64,000 nt of DNA from Clostridium cibarium (GCF_014836335.1 NZ_JACSRA010000018.1:1-64000), one strand, 5' to 3'. Positions 44,430 to 54,091 are shown, numbered from the stretch's first letter. Program-made: numbers and translations. The notes: generated by a model from the sequence alone, not told the origin.

Positions 44430-44528
44430 TTTTATATTCACTAAAGTATCATTTAGCAGAATTAAATCAATTTGATTTACATAAAATTCTGATTTACCAA
44501 GTACTACAAGCTGATAGTTTGATATCAA
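44430..44528 (-). pseudogene. Relic of the small secreted protein seen at 33314
   Basis: NYQLVVLGKSEFY is still readable and matches NYQLVVLGKSEIY of the intact gene. The signal peptide and the first half are gone. Confidence 0.6.
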
Positions 44529-44665
44529 AATAAGGTATTAATTCTAAATGAGAACAAGATAATAAAAATTTATCTAAAAGGGAAGAATACAAAATACAAG
44601 CATGGTTTTAAGATACAAAAATTCTGTAATTGTATAGTATAAACAAGGCATTTAAGGAGGATTCA

Positions 44666-45706
44666 ATGAAACTTAAGAAAGAAATAAATATTGTAATAAT
44701 TATTTTACTAATAATTATTATACAAAATAATTCATGTATTTATCCAAATGCTATTACTGAAAACCAAGTTAATGTAGCAGTATTAATATCCAATCCTGAA
44801 GATCCATTTTTAGATTTAATTATAGAAGGACTAAAAAAAGGAGAAGAAAGTAAAAAAAATAATATGGAATTTACTTTTTTTGATACAAAGAAGAATCAAT
44901 CTATAGAAGCTGAAATTTTAGATAACATACTTAAAAATAATTTTGATCTTATACTAGGAAATTTAGTTGACACAAAAGTAGATACAATTGAAAATTTTAT
45001 ATTTCAAATTAGACAAAAAAATGTTCCAGCAATTTTATTTAATTCTGAACCATCAATTATAACAGATGAAATAAGAAATTATAAAAAATTTGTTATTGTA
45101 ACAACTGACCCTAAAGAAGCCGGAATTCTTCAAGGAAAGCTTATTGCAGATCAATGGAACAAAAACAAGTCAACTATGGATAAAAATAAAGATAATATAA
45201 TGAATTATGTTATGCTACAAGGCGCAATTAACAATGTAGGAGCAATTGAAAGAACAAAATATTCTATTTCAACAATTAATAATTTAGGAATAAAAACTCA
45301 AGAACTCTCAAAATCAATAAATTTCTGGAATCAGCAATTAGCTAAAGAATCTGTTAGCTCATTGTTTCTAAAATACGGAAATAAGATAGAAGTTATAATT
45401 TCTAATAATGATGCAATGGCAATAGGAGCCATTGAAGCTTTACAATATTATGGATATAACAAAGGAGATCCGACGAAAGTTATTCCTGTCTTTGGAATCG
45501 ATGGGATACCAGCTGCTCAAGAGTTAATAAAAAAAGGAGTTATGACTGGTACTGTTTTTGAAAATATTAATGATACTGTAGAAGCACTTTATAAAGTAGG
45601 ACTAAATTTAGTTTATAATAAATCTCCATTAGAGAATACAAGTTATAAATTTTCCAATGGAGAAACCGTAATCACTATTCCTTATCAAGGAGTAATAACA
45701 TCATAA
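44666..45706 (+). CDS. Galactose/methyl-galactoside-type substrate-binding protein
   Basis: This 346-residue protein of the periplasmic-binding-protein type I fold has a hydrophobic N-terminus (INIVIIILLIIIIQNNSC) that may be a weak lipobox. MglB-like parts follow: NVAVLISNPEDPFLDLIIEGLKKG, VVTTDPKEAGILQGKLIADQW, ISNNDAMAIGAIEALQYYG, FGIDGIPAAQELIKKGVMTGTVFE. It should bind a sugar outside the cell. No ABC permease or ATPase is next to it, so it may act as a chemoreceptor ligand or sensor, or use a distant transporter. AAGGAGG precedes the start. Confidence 0.82.
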   Translation: MKLKKEINIVIIILLIIIIQNNSCIYPNAITENQVNVAVLISNPEDPFLDLIIEGLKKGEESKKNNMEFTFFDTKKNQSIEAEILDNILKNNFDLILGNLVDTKVDTIENFIFQIRQKNVPAILFNSEPSIITDEIRNYKKFVIVTTDPKEAGILQGKLIADQWNKNKSTMDKNKDNIMNYVMLQGAINNVGAIERTKYSISTINNLGIKTQELSKSINFWNQQLAKESVSSLFLKYGNKIEVIISNNDAMAIGAIEALQYYGYNKGDPTKVIPVFGIDGIPAAQELIKKGVMTGTVFENINDTVEALYKVGLNLVYNKSPLENTSYKFSNGETVITIPYQGVITS

Positions 45707-45710
45707 AATA

Positions 45711-45737
45711 AATCCATTACTCAAAGAGCAATGGATT
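45711..45737 (+). terminator. Terminator of the sugar-binding protein gene
   Basis: AATCCATT and AATGGATT with a short inner stem, followed by TTAAATTTT. Confidence 0.7.
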
Positions 45738-45847
45738 TTAAATTTTATTAAAATGTGATTTAGTAAAATTAAAATACTCACATATTCTTGTGAAGGAAAT
45801 TATCTATAATTAGCTGATGATTTTTGATATAATTTGCTACTATTACC

Positions 45848-46468
45848 TTATGACTGAAGAGCTTTTACTATTTCTGAATTTACATTGTTATTATTTAGAA
45901 GTCCAATGTGACCAACGCCATAAATTCTTATGTTCTTAGCTCCTTGAATATGAGATAAATAATTCGATACAATTGTATCATTTAAACTATAAATAGAAGT
46001 CATATCTATTCCCCTTGGAGCTTCAAAGGTAGTTAATCTGTTTGCACCACCAAGAGTAACAAGCTTGTCTACTTTTGAATTTCCACCTAGGTTATTTATA
46101 TAATATAAACTATTAGCTCCTCCCATGCTATGGGCTACTATATCTACTTTGTTTTTACCAGTTTGTCTTAATACATTATTAACATAATTATTAAGGACAG
46201 CACCATTAATAGAGTTATTACCAATGTCTAAAATCTTATCTGGTAGATCAACAGCAAATAATTCGTCTTGCGACCATCCTTGTTGCATTAAATAGTTTTT
46301 AATAAAAACAAAATTATAACTTGCCCCTCCAAGCCCATGTACAAACACTACTGGATTATGTTCAGTTTTTGCATATGCTGGTTTTACAAAACCAAAGTTA
46401 AAAGTAATAACAGTTAGTAACATAAAAAAACTTAAAAATATTTTTTTCGTAAAAAGTTTGTTTTTCAT
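45848..46468 (-). CDS. Secreted lipase/esterase (LipA type)
   Basis: This 206-residue alpha/beta hydrolase has a signal peptide (cleavage near AYAK, residue 33). It shows the oxyanion segment VFVHGLGGASYNF (about residues 41-53), the nucleophile elbow AHSMGGAN (about 114-121), the acidic residue in SLNDTIV and the His in GVGHIGLL. Size and motifs are those of the lidless Bacillus subtilis LipA group, which releases fatty acids from triglycerides or esters. Confidence 0.88.
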   Translation of the reverse strand: MKNKLFTKKIFLSFFMLLTVITFNFGFVKPAYAKTEHNPVVFVHGLGGASYNFVFIKNYLMQQGWSQDELFAVDLPDKILDIGNNSINGAVLNNYVNNVLRQTGKNKVDIVAHSMGGANSLYYINNLGGNSKVDKLVTLGGANRLTTFEAPRGIDMTSIYSLNDTIVSNYLSHIQGAKNIRIYGVGHIGLLNNNNVNSEIVKALQS

Positions 46469-46839
46469 AAATTATCCCCCTCGAAACTATTTAGTTTTAT
46501 CTTACAAAAAATGTTAAAATAATAGACTTTATGTGATCTTAAAATTGTTCCAAATGCTTCTTAGTTTTTTATAGTGAAAAAATCTAAAACCATTTTTTCA
46601 CTATATAGTTGAATTAACATAACCTATTTGTAACAAAATCCCCCCCCAACTTGCAAATATTCTAATTTACTTTTACTTTCATCAGTTTCACAATTCAATA
46701 AAATATAATTTATGTTATTTTATCACATTTTTCTTACTTTTTCTACAATTAACAAAATTTTTCAACTTACTTAGCATCTTTATAATCACATAATTGATTA
46801 ATTTCACACTGAGATAAAGATATTATATTAGGTATATGA
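46469..46839. other. Intergenic region, no gene seen
   Basis: AT-rich. It contains a run of C near 46641-46649 and a hairpin near 46570-46606 (GTGAAAAAAT...ATTTTTTCAC). No coding frame is seen. Confidence 0.5.
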
Positions 46840-47016
46840 AGAATTTGAAAGTGAACCAGATAAGTATGGAATATTAACATTTAATGTAACGGAATTATAT
46901 CCCTTAAGAAAATATGCCAGAATAAAGGATACGATAGAATGGGCTAAATATTTTCGAAATTACAAGAACCTGTTTCAATATATCTAGATAAAGTTACTAA
47001 ACTTGATGTAGCTTAA
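46840..47016 (+). pseudogene. Unidentified gene fragment joined to a DUF2922 tail
   Basis: EEFESEPDKYGILTFNVTEL and YPLRKYARIKDTIEWAKYFR are readable and look like real protein, but I cannot name the family. The end changes to DKVTKLDVA, the last residues of DUF2922, so two broken genes are joined. Confidence 0.5.
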
Positions 47017-47028
47017 TATATTTTTTAA

Positions 47029-47075
47029 GGGTAGATTTCGTAAAAACATGATACGTATCACGCCCTTTTAGGTTA
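47029..47075 (+). repeat. Half copy of the terminator hairpin family
   Basis: GGGTAGATTTCGT is present but the second arm is replaced by other sequence (AAACATGATACGTATCACGCCC). It is the fourth member of the family, truncated. Confidence 0.55.
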
Positions 47076-47079
47076 AATA

Positions 47080-47116
47080 AAAATGCTAACCATCCTGTGG
47101 CTAGCATTTTCTTTTT
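47080..47116. terminator. Terminator, duplicate of the 36.2-kb hairpin
   Basis: AAATGCTA and TAGCATTT around the same CCATCCTGTGG loop, followed by TCTTTTTT. Confidence 0.75.
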
Positions 47117-47124
47117 TGAATCTT

Positions 47125-47616
47125 CTAACATAATTTATCGTCAAATATTCCATCTAAGTTTAATTTACTTATTCTCTTCTTAATTTCCTTCATATCCATT
47201 GTATAAAGTCCAAGTTCCTGCATTCTCTTAAAATATCCTGCTCCTGCAAAAGTATATCTTTCTTTTCTTCCTTCTCTTGTTTCTGATTTTTCATTTTCAT
47301 AAGATATTATATCTCCTATAGCAATTGAATTTGGAAGTATTAAAAGGGATAATCCCATCATTAATCTAACTGCATTATGTCCTGCCAAAGTTCCTGTACA
47401 TATTGCTTCTGTATGACCAACAAATAATCCACTCTTTTCTCCAGCACAGAAAAGATTATCTACTCCAACTACTTTCATATCATTGGTTCTTGGTGCTACT
47501 GAAAGATATCTTATAGAATTGCCTTTACTTCCTGCATAAGGATCTACATATTTTACATGCTCTAATCCCTTTATCTTTCTAAGTTTATGAAGAGGATAAT
47601 AGGTTGTCATCAATTT
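47125..47616 (-). pseudogene. FAD-dependent oxidoreductase (TrmFO/GidA-like), C-terminal part only
   Basis: About 160 residues match the C-terminal part of GidA-related FAD proteins: SIRYLSVAPRTNDMKVVGVD, NLFCAGEKSGLFVGHTEAIC and TGTLAGHNAVRLMMGL. The N-terminal FAD-binding fold is missing. Homology begins near 47616, where an unrelated HTH gene starts on the other strand. Confidence 0.75.
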
Positions 47617-47895
47617 TGCGTGTGCTATGTGAACAAAACTGCAACATACAAAGAAATATTTGAAAATATTAATAATATCACAAATACAATGCATAATGTC
47701 TTACCAGAAAATACCCCTGCAGAAAAAATACATAAACTTAGATTGATGCATGATTTAACCCAAAGGCAACTTGCCTCTAACTTACATATTAGTTATTCAT
47801 CAATTTGCAAATATGAACAAGGTCATAAAATATGCAAAGATAATTTAATAAAACTTTGTAACTATTTCAATCTAGATCTACATTATTTTGAATAA
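47587..47895 (+). CDS. XRE-type regulator at the break point
   Basis: A helix-turn-helix (IHKLRLMHDLTQRQLASNLHISYSSICKYEQGHK) is preceded by NTPAEKI and an uncertain N-terminus. The true start may be the ATG at 47689, which gives 68 residues, or the upstream part may be a remnant of a longer gene. It lies antisense to the start of the oxidoreductase fragment, so the two have been joined by deletion. Confidence 0.65.
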   Translation: MKRIIGCHQFCVCYVNKTATYKEIFENINNITNTMHNVLPENTPAEKIHKLRLMHDLTQRQLASNLHISYSSICKYEQGHKICKDNLIKLCNYFNLDLHYFE

Positions 47896-47900
47896 GTAAA

Positions 47901-47931
47901 TTAACTGGATCCTTTTTAAAGATCCAGTTAA
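47901..47931 (+). terminator. Terminator of the XRE gene
   Basis: TTAACTGGATC and GATCCAGTTAA form a perfect 11-pair stem with loop CTTTTTAAA. Confidence 0.7.
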
Positions 47932-47939
47932 TTCCCACC

Positions 47940-48477
47940 CTCTTTCTTTTTCCTTTTTATAATTAGTATTACTCTCTTTATTTTGTTTTTGCCCCTATTC
48001 ATTGATCCCCTACCCCTGAACTTATTTCCCCCATTTAATGTTTTTTTCTTTAATTACAAACCAAAACCCCTAATAATTTCTAAAATTCTATTATTTTATA
48101 TATTTCCATCTTAAGTTTCTCAATTTTATTTTCACTAATGTTTCCTCTTAAAAATAGATTATTAACATCTATCTCTAAAGCCTTTAGATTATATGTGTAA
48201 GATAATTTTACCATAAGAAAAGTTGAATACCACCTAAAAACTTTCGACCTAATATGAGGATACAGTTTTTAAGATTCGTGCATGATAAAGAGATATATTA
48301 TAAAAAAACGTCTAACTCAATCGTAATTAGTTGAAAAACTCTGAAAAACTAAAAGTTGTGCTAATAAATTAGAAAACTGTCCAAATAATTATACTCTAAC
48401 AGTTAATCTAATTTTAAAATTATGAGAAGAATTAGAATTGGAATCTGTAAAATATTTTTATTTTTTTCCAAAACAAA
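47940..48477. other. Non-coding stretch with dispersed repeat
   Basis: No gene is seen. 48268-48310 repeats 36318-36362 (TTTTAAGATTC-GCATGATAAAGA and then ATATATTATAAAAAAACG). Confidence 0.5.
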
Positions 48478-48498
48478 GACCAAGATTAAATCTTGGTC
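48478..48498 (-). terminator. Probable terminator of the SIR2-STAND gene
   Basis: GACCAAGATT and AATCTTGGTC make a ten-pair stem, with TTTGTTTT following on the minus strand. It lies about 190 bases after the stop codon. Confidence 0.6.
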
Positions 48499-48565
48499 CT
48501 ACTAAATAAATTTCTTTATAATTTTACTATGCTTTAAACTTTAGAAGTTTTTGTTATTCGAATTC

Positions 48566-48617
48566 TTAGCCTAATGAGTATATGAATAGAATGTCTAATT
48601 ATATAGATAATGTAAAG
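48566..48617. repeat. Direct repeat flanking the SIR2-STAND gene, left copy
   Basis: About 50 bases starting TTAGCCTAATGAGTATATG, then AATAGAATGTCTAATTATAT, are almost the same as 53593-53644. Only a few transitions differ. The pair encloses the defence gene. Confidence 0.75.
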
Positions 48618-48687
48618 TTCTGATTATGCTAAGAAATAAAATATATTATTTAAAGCCTCTACCTACGTTAATTTAATACTCTTCAAA

Positions 48688-51600
48688 CTAAAAAAATCTA
48701 GCCTTCCATTGTTCAGTATCAAATTCTTCTACATTAATCTCATTTCCATCCCATTCGACTATTTTTCTAGTTGCATAGTAATTAGGCTTGCCTTTTTTCT
48801 CAGTATAAATTCCCCATGCAACAGTAAAGTTTTTCTTCTTTATCAACTCAATAAGTCTTTCTTTTCTAATAAGCAATGCTCTTTTATATCCATCGAACAC
48901 TATATCTAAACAAACTAATTCTCCTGATTTATCATACCATTTGCCATCATATAATTGACTTAGTTCAAAATACTCAACAAGAAATTTACTTGGCATTGCA
49001 TAAGATGAAATAACATCTTCTCTACTTTCTGAAAATGGCGTTGGATTATTATAATCAATACCTGTTTGTATAAATTTATCTTCATCATAATCTCTTGCGA
49101 CTTCTAACTCAAAACCCTTATATGCATCTGACCAAAAATATTCTCTTGAAAACACATCATTCACATTATAATTATTTCTTCCCTCTGCAAACTTTTTAAG
49201 TTCTGTCTTTTCTGCAGTATTTAATATCGATACATCATTTGGAACCAATACTGCTATAGCTTTAGCAAAATACTTTTTAGGTTCTTCATCGTATCTTAAA
49301 CAATCACTTTCCCATGTATTATACATTTCTAAAGTCACAAAAGATTCATCATTATATTCAACAAATAATATTTTATCTATAGTAGGTTCTTCCGATTTTT
49401 CACTTGCCCAAACTTCATTTTGGACATTTGGAATTTTAAATACATCGTTCCATAGGTTCTTTTCTTTTGAAGGCTTCAGCGTCAATAAAGTTGGATCTAC
49501 ACCTCTGTACCCAAATTGCCATGGTCCTGTGTATTCATATGGAATAAAAGTCTCCTTAACATCATCCTCTAATTCATCATATTCTTCATTCTCCAGATCC
49601 AATAAATCATCTGAATTATTATAAAGTTTTAAAATTTCTTTTAACCTTTTACTGTGCAATCCCTTATACGCTTTACTATATTCTCGTTTAACTTCTCCAG
49701 GCTTGAAATTGTCAGCAAGTCTTGCTAACATTTCAAAACTTGCTATTCTTTGATACTTCTTCCCAATTCTTTCGTTGCTGTGCGCATGCCTGTCATAAGA
49801 CTTAACTTTTCCATCAAATTTACCATGTAAATTATAATTATATCCATATGTTTCAAAAATCTGTTTTGTGACAATATTACTTAAGTCTTGTGCAATAAAA
49901 TGATACTTCCAAGGATAAACCCAACCTTCAAAAATATATCTGCCAAAATCACCATACCCGATAGAATTTTCACCTGTATTTGTAGCCATAGAGTGAATTA
50001 TTGTGTTAATAGAATACATATATGATTTTACATTTTCATCTTTATAATCTACTAAATATTTATCTATTTCCTCTTGACATGGAATTTGGGCATACCATTT
50101 GCTATTATATGGTGGAATTGTTTTTTCTATATCAAAATTACATTCACCTATCGATTGTATTAAATAATCAATAATTCCTTTTGCATGTGCTCTAATTATA
50201 ATATGTGGGTAAACCTCATTTCTATCAAAAATATCAACATATACTTCTTCTGCAAGTTCTTTAGCGCCTATTAAATTTTGAGAACGTAACACAGCGCCAT
50301 ACACACTGCAATATAGACCTTCTTTAACATATCCATCATTAACTTGCTTAAATCTCTTTATAATTTCTGCAGCAACCAATAGGTTGTCTTGTATTAATGC
50401 TACTAAAGACCAAATAGCATTTTCACGATAACTATTATTTGTACTTGCTAAAGACCACACAAGTAGGATAATAATAAGTTCTTTGACCTCTCGTGTATAT
50501 TCTTCTAGTTGACTTCTACATAACCGAACTAATGTATTTAATATTCCACTTCCATAAGTTGTATCATCATACAAACATTCAACCCAAAAACTATCTCTAA
50601 CTGCCATTGAATGTTTATTAAGATATTCATGCAATAATAGAGCATTTAATGGATGTCCTTCAATTGGTGCTATAATTAACTGCTTTTCTATTAACTTTTT
50701 AAAATACCATGGACTTACAATTATGTACTTATTAATCATACTAATAGTTGTTTCCAAAGAAATAGATGTCTTTTTTCTCCACACTAAACTATTAAGGAAT
50801 TGATCTAAAACTTTTTCTGCCGTCTCTTCATCAAGTATTTCCAACAATTCTAGTTCAAATTCTTCAGGAATTAAGACAAAAAATTCTTCTATAATTCCAC
50901 TATGAATCTTAATAAAGTACTTTGATAATTCGCCATTTAGGATAGAATCATTCAACTCCTCTTTTGTGTTAATATTAGAAAGTAAATATTGAGCTGCCAA
51001 AATGTTATGGTACCTTTCATAAGCAAACTGTATATATTCTTCCTGACTAGGATAACCATATAATTCAGTATAAAATAATCCATTTTCTATCATTGCCTGA
51101 ATAAAATCCACTAATGAGACACCAAATTTTTCAACTACTGCGGCAACAATTTCATAAAACGTACTGATTGTAATCCCATATCGTGCATCATTTTCAAGAC
51201 TATATTCGATTATTTTATCTACACTCTTTTTAACAAGTTTTAATCCTTTTTGATATTTACAACGCTCCGAAATACTTTTTTCTACAACTTCAAGATATCC
51301 CCCAAAAATCTCATTAAACGAACTATACTCTTCAATTTTTACATTTCCAGAAGCACTTACTGTCTTACAAAGAGTATGAAGAAACAGTGGATTATAAAAA
51401 TTTGAGTATAGAATAGGAAAAGTAGGTTTATCTATACCATAATAATCAAAAAAATCTGCAACTGCTTGTGATGAATCCTCAGCGAATCCTCTATGTTTTA
51501 TAACTAAAGTTTTATCTCGCTTTTTATAGTTTTCTGGCAAGCATTTTTTTATATACGTTTCTCTAATACTAATGATTAACTTTATTCTATTATAATTTTC

Positions 51601-53328
51601 AAAAATACCTATCAAGCCTTCGAAGTACTCTTTCCATACTTCTGAATGATGTCCCTCGTTTATTCCCTCAATAATAAATGGAATAATACAATTATTATCT
51701 TCAGCAATTTTGTTTAATTCTTCAAGAAAACGCTGTAATGTGTACGGTATATGTAAATATTTTTCTAACATTAAAACAGGATCTAAATCATTATTTAAAT
51801 GCTGTCCCAATATGAATATACAAATTTGATTTTTTAAATAGAACATATTATAAACGAAATGTGCTATTGAATGTGATTTACCAATACCTGCTTCACCAGT
51901 GATTACCAAACTGTCTGCACAAAATGCCTTTCTGTAATTATCTAAATAACCATTTTTAACACATAAATTTCGCCAATCATAATAATCATTACTATTATAG
52001 TAATCCTTCTCTGAATTAGTATATTTCTTTCTATTTTCACACTCAACTTCATCTATAAAATCTATCATGTCCTTTTCCAATAAGAACGAATCGAATTCTC
52101 TATTTTCTAATAAGTCTTCTATTAAAAAGTTCAGTTTATTACTAATATCTAAATTTACATTAACATTAAATCTTGAAATAGCATTTTTAACCTCTTTTAA
52201 AGATAAATATAAATTTCTTTTCTCATCTTCAATAATACAAAACTTGCTCAACCAGTTTGACAATTCAACATCAACATTGAATTCCTTATTAAATCGCACT
52301 TGTAAATTATCAATAGATGTTTTTATCATATCCTTTAAATAAGGTAAGTCCACACAACTAACAGGTAACAATTTGTTAACTAACAATTCATCAGACAATT
52401 CCAATTTCATACCAACTATTTTACTCTTATCATAAAATTTATCTCTAAATTTTTGGTATGTCTTTTGATTAGTATTTTTTGCAATATAATCTAGTATTAT
52501 ATTTATGCACTCATGTTTTCCATCAGGATAAATAATGGCTTGGGTATAATATTCGTTTTCTAATTGTAATCTTCTTTCTTTTGCACCTTCATGTTTACAA
52601 CCAACAATAGCATAGTTATTCATTCCTGCTTGAGAAACCTCACATAATAACTCAATTGGTCTATCTTTCTCTATGCTACATCCTAAAAACAATATTGCTT
52701 TACTTATGTAAGCTTGTTTCAGTGCTTGTATTAAATTAGGATTACTATAAGCTAACTCATACTGTTCTTTTGTTAAAATAATAGATTTTATAGGTTCAGT
52801 AATATCACCATGAATTTTATATAATAGTAATTCCCCATCTCTAAGCGCGCCATTTAAAGCTTCAAAATGACCTGGGTGTGCAACTGATAATACCATATCA
52901 TGCAATCCGTAGACTTTTTCTATTACTTTATCATAATTAGTTGTAATTATTAAACCTTTTTCAAAAATAATTGGTAATAAATTAATTGGCTTATCAACAA
53001 AATCGAGAAAATTTCTATCTAAATGCTTTTGTCCAAAAGTATCTTTTAGATAATCAGCAAACGTTCTTTGTCCCATTTCTGCATACAAAAAATCCGCTTT
53101 ATCCTCATAACTTAAATTATCAAATTTATTTTTTTCTGAAACATCTATAAATTCTGTAAATGTTCTATTTAAAAATCCACTCCAAGAAGGATATACATTT
53201 TCAAACAGCATAGACATTCCTGCTCCTACATATGGCACTATACTACTCGATCGAATTTTCTCAATTAAACTATCAATATTACGTTGATTATACGGAGCAT
53301 TAAATGCCATAATATCTTCAAAATTCAT
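48688..53328 (-). CDS. SIR2-STAND defence protein (Avs5-like)
   Basis: This very large protein of 1546 residues has an N-terminal SIR2-like NADase domain (VPYVGAGMS at 31-39, TTNYD at 129-133, IHGD at 172-175, LFLGCS near 215). A STAND/NACHT-type ATPase follows, with Walker A GEAGIGKS at 478-485 and a Walker B-like IIPFIIEGINEG at about 548-559. About 900 residues of helical repeat sensor come last. Avs5 proteins have this order; they sense a phage protein, oligomerise and destroy NAD+. GGGGG precedes the ATG. The Avs5 subgroup is inferred from architecture. Confidence 0.83.
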   Translation of the reverse strand: MNFEDIMAFNAPYNQRNIDSLIEKIRSSSIVPYVGAGMSMLFENVYPSWSGFLNRTFTEFIDVSEKNKFDNLSYEDKADFLYAEMGQRTFADYLKDTFGQKHLDRNFLDFVDKPINLLPIIFEKGLIITTNYDKVIEKVYGLHDMVLSVAHPGHFEALNGALRDGELLLYKIHGDITEPIKSIILTKEQYELAYSNPNLIQALKQAYISKAILFLGCSIEKDRPIELLCEVSQAGMNNYAIVGCKHEGAKERRLQLENEYYTQAIIYPDGKHECINIILDYIAKNTNQKTYQKFRDKFYDKSKIVGMKLELSDELLVNKLLPVSCVDLPYLKDMIKTSIDNLQVRFNKEFNVDVELSNWLSKFCIIEDEKRNLYLSLKEVKNAISRFNVNVNLDISNKLNFLIEDLLENREFDSFLLEKDMIDFIDEVECENRKKYTNSEKDYYNSNDYYDWRNLCVKNGYLDNYRKAFCADSLVITGEAGIGKSHSIAHFVYNMFYLKNQICIFILGQHLNNDLDPVLMLEKYLHIPYTLQRFLEELNKIAEDNNCIIPFIIEGINEGHHSEVWKEYFEGLIGIFENYNRIKLIISIRETYIKKCLPENYKKRDKTLVIKHRGFAEDSSQAVADFFDYYGIDKPTFPILYSNFYNPLFLHTLCKTVSASGNVKIEEYSSFNEIFGGYLEVVEKSISERCKYQKGLKLVKKSVDKIIEYSLENDARYGITISTFYEIVAAVVEKFGVSLVDFIQAMIENGLFYTELYGYPSQEEYIQFAYERYHNILAAQYLLSNINTKEELNDSILNGELSKYFIKIHSGIIEEFFVLIPEEFELELLEILDEETAEKVLDQFLNSLVWRKKTSISLETTISMINKYIIVSPWYFKKLIEKQLIIAPIEGHPLNALLLHEYLNKHSMAVRDSFWVECLYDDTTYGSGILNTLVRLCRSQLEEYTREVKELIIILLVWSLASTNNSYRENAIWSLVALIQDNLLVAAEIIKRFKQVNDGYVKEGLYCSVYGAVLRSQNLIGAKELAEEVYVDIFDRNEVYPHIIIRAHAKGIIDYLIQSIGECNFDIEKTIPPYNSKWYAQIPCQEEIDKYLVDYKDENVKSYMYSINTIIHSMATNTGENSIGYGDFGRYIFEGWVYPWKYHFIAQDLSNIVTKQIFETYGYNYNLHGKFDGKVKSYDRHAHSNERIGKKYQRIASFEMLARLADNFKPGEVKREYSKAYKGLHSKRLKEILKLYNNSDDLLDLENEEYDELEDDVKETFIPYEYTGPWQFGYRGVDPTLLTLKPSKEKNLWNDVFKIPNVQNEVWASEKSEEPTIDKILFVEYNDESFVTLEMYNTWESDCLRYDEEPKKYFAKAIAVLVPNDVSILNTAEKTELKKFAEGRNNYNVNDVFSREYFWSDAYKGFELEVARDYDEDKFIQTGIDYNNPTPFSESREDVISSYAMPSKFLVEYFELSQLYDGKWYDKSGELVCLDIVFDGYKRALLIRKERLIELIKKKNFTVAWGIYTEKKGKPNYYATRKIVEWDGNEINVEEFDTEQWKARFF

Positions 53329-53592
53329 AACTTTATCCCCCAGGTCTCATATCATCTTCTATCTCTGTTGCCCCAAAGAAGTCTTTTCAATGAGAACAAT
53401 CTCTATTTCATAATTAACATTACATTATTTCATAAAAATAAAGAACCCAAAACAAAATAGGTTTTCATTAATTTCTATAATTTAGGATCCGTCTATCCCT
53501 GTAACATCACTTACTTGACTATAATTCAGTGTACTACATTCAACTTCATTTTTCACTTAACTACTTTTTCTAATTATATTAGCTTCCCATTA

Positions 53593-53644
53593 TTAGCCTA
53601 ACGAGTATATGAATAGAATGTCCAATTATATGGATAATGCGAAG
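53593..53644. repeat. Direct repeat flanking the SIR2-STAND gene, right copy
   Basis: See the left copy at 48566. TTAGCCTAACGAGTATATG, then AATAGAATGTCCAATTATAT. A shorter similar piece (ATTAGCCTAATGG) lies near 53899. Confidence 0.75.
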
Positions 53645-54091
53645 TAGCTAAATAGAACTTAATGTATATGTTACGTCCCATTGATAATTGGAATTAATAC
53701 CTTTATTGTACTCTTTTTCAAAACCGATTAGCTATAGGTATGAAAATCAAATCCATCTTCTGGCTCCCCTATTTCAAAACCTAATACTGCTGAAGCTTTC
53801 TTTTTAAACAGTTCAAACCATGTATCCCATTCTTCTTGCGGCATTTCAGCATAAAAAATTCTCCTTAATTTTTAATGTTACAACTTACCTATACAGTATT
53901 AGCCTAATGGGAGGTGAATAATAAGTAGTTAAATTATGCTAAAAATCTCATCTTATTTATAATACAGTCACCGTTAATAATCCTATACCATATTCAAAAA
54001 AGTCACTACTCTACATAACCGATGCATTTATGAATTTAAAGCATATCCTTTAAATTCACCACAACCTTCCACTAACTTTAAAAAGAAAATA
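53645..54091. other. Non-coding stretch with a small relic
   Basis: On the minus strand the frame MPQEEWDTWFELFKKKASAV, then LGFEIGEPEDGFDFHT is readable near 53739-53844 but has no good ribosome site. It resembles the end of a nucleotide- or toxin-related protein that I cannot name. The rest shows no gene. Confidence 0.45.
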
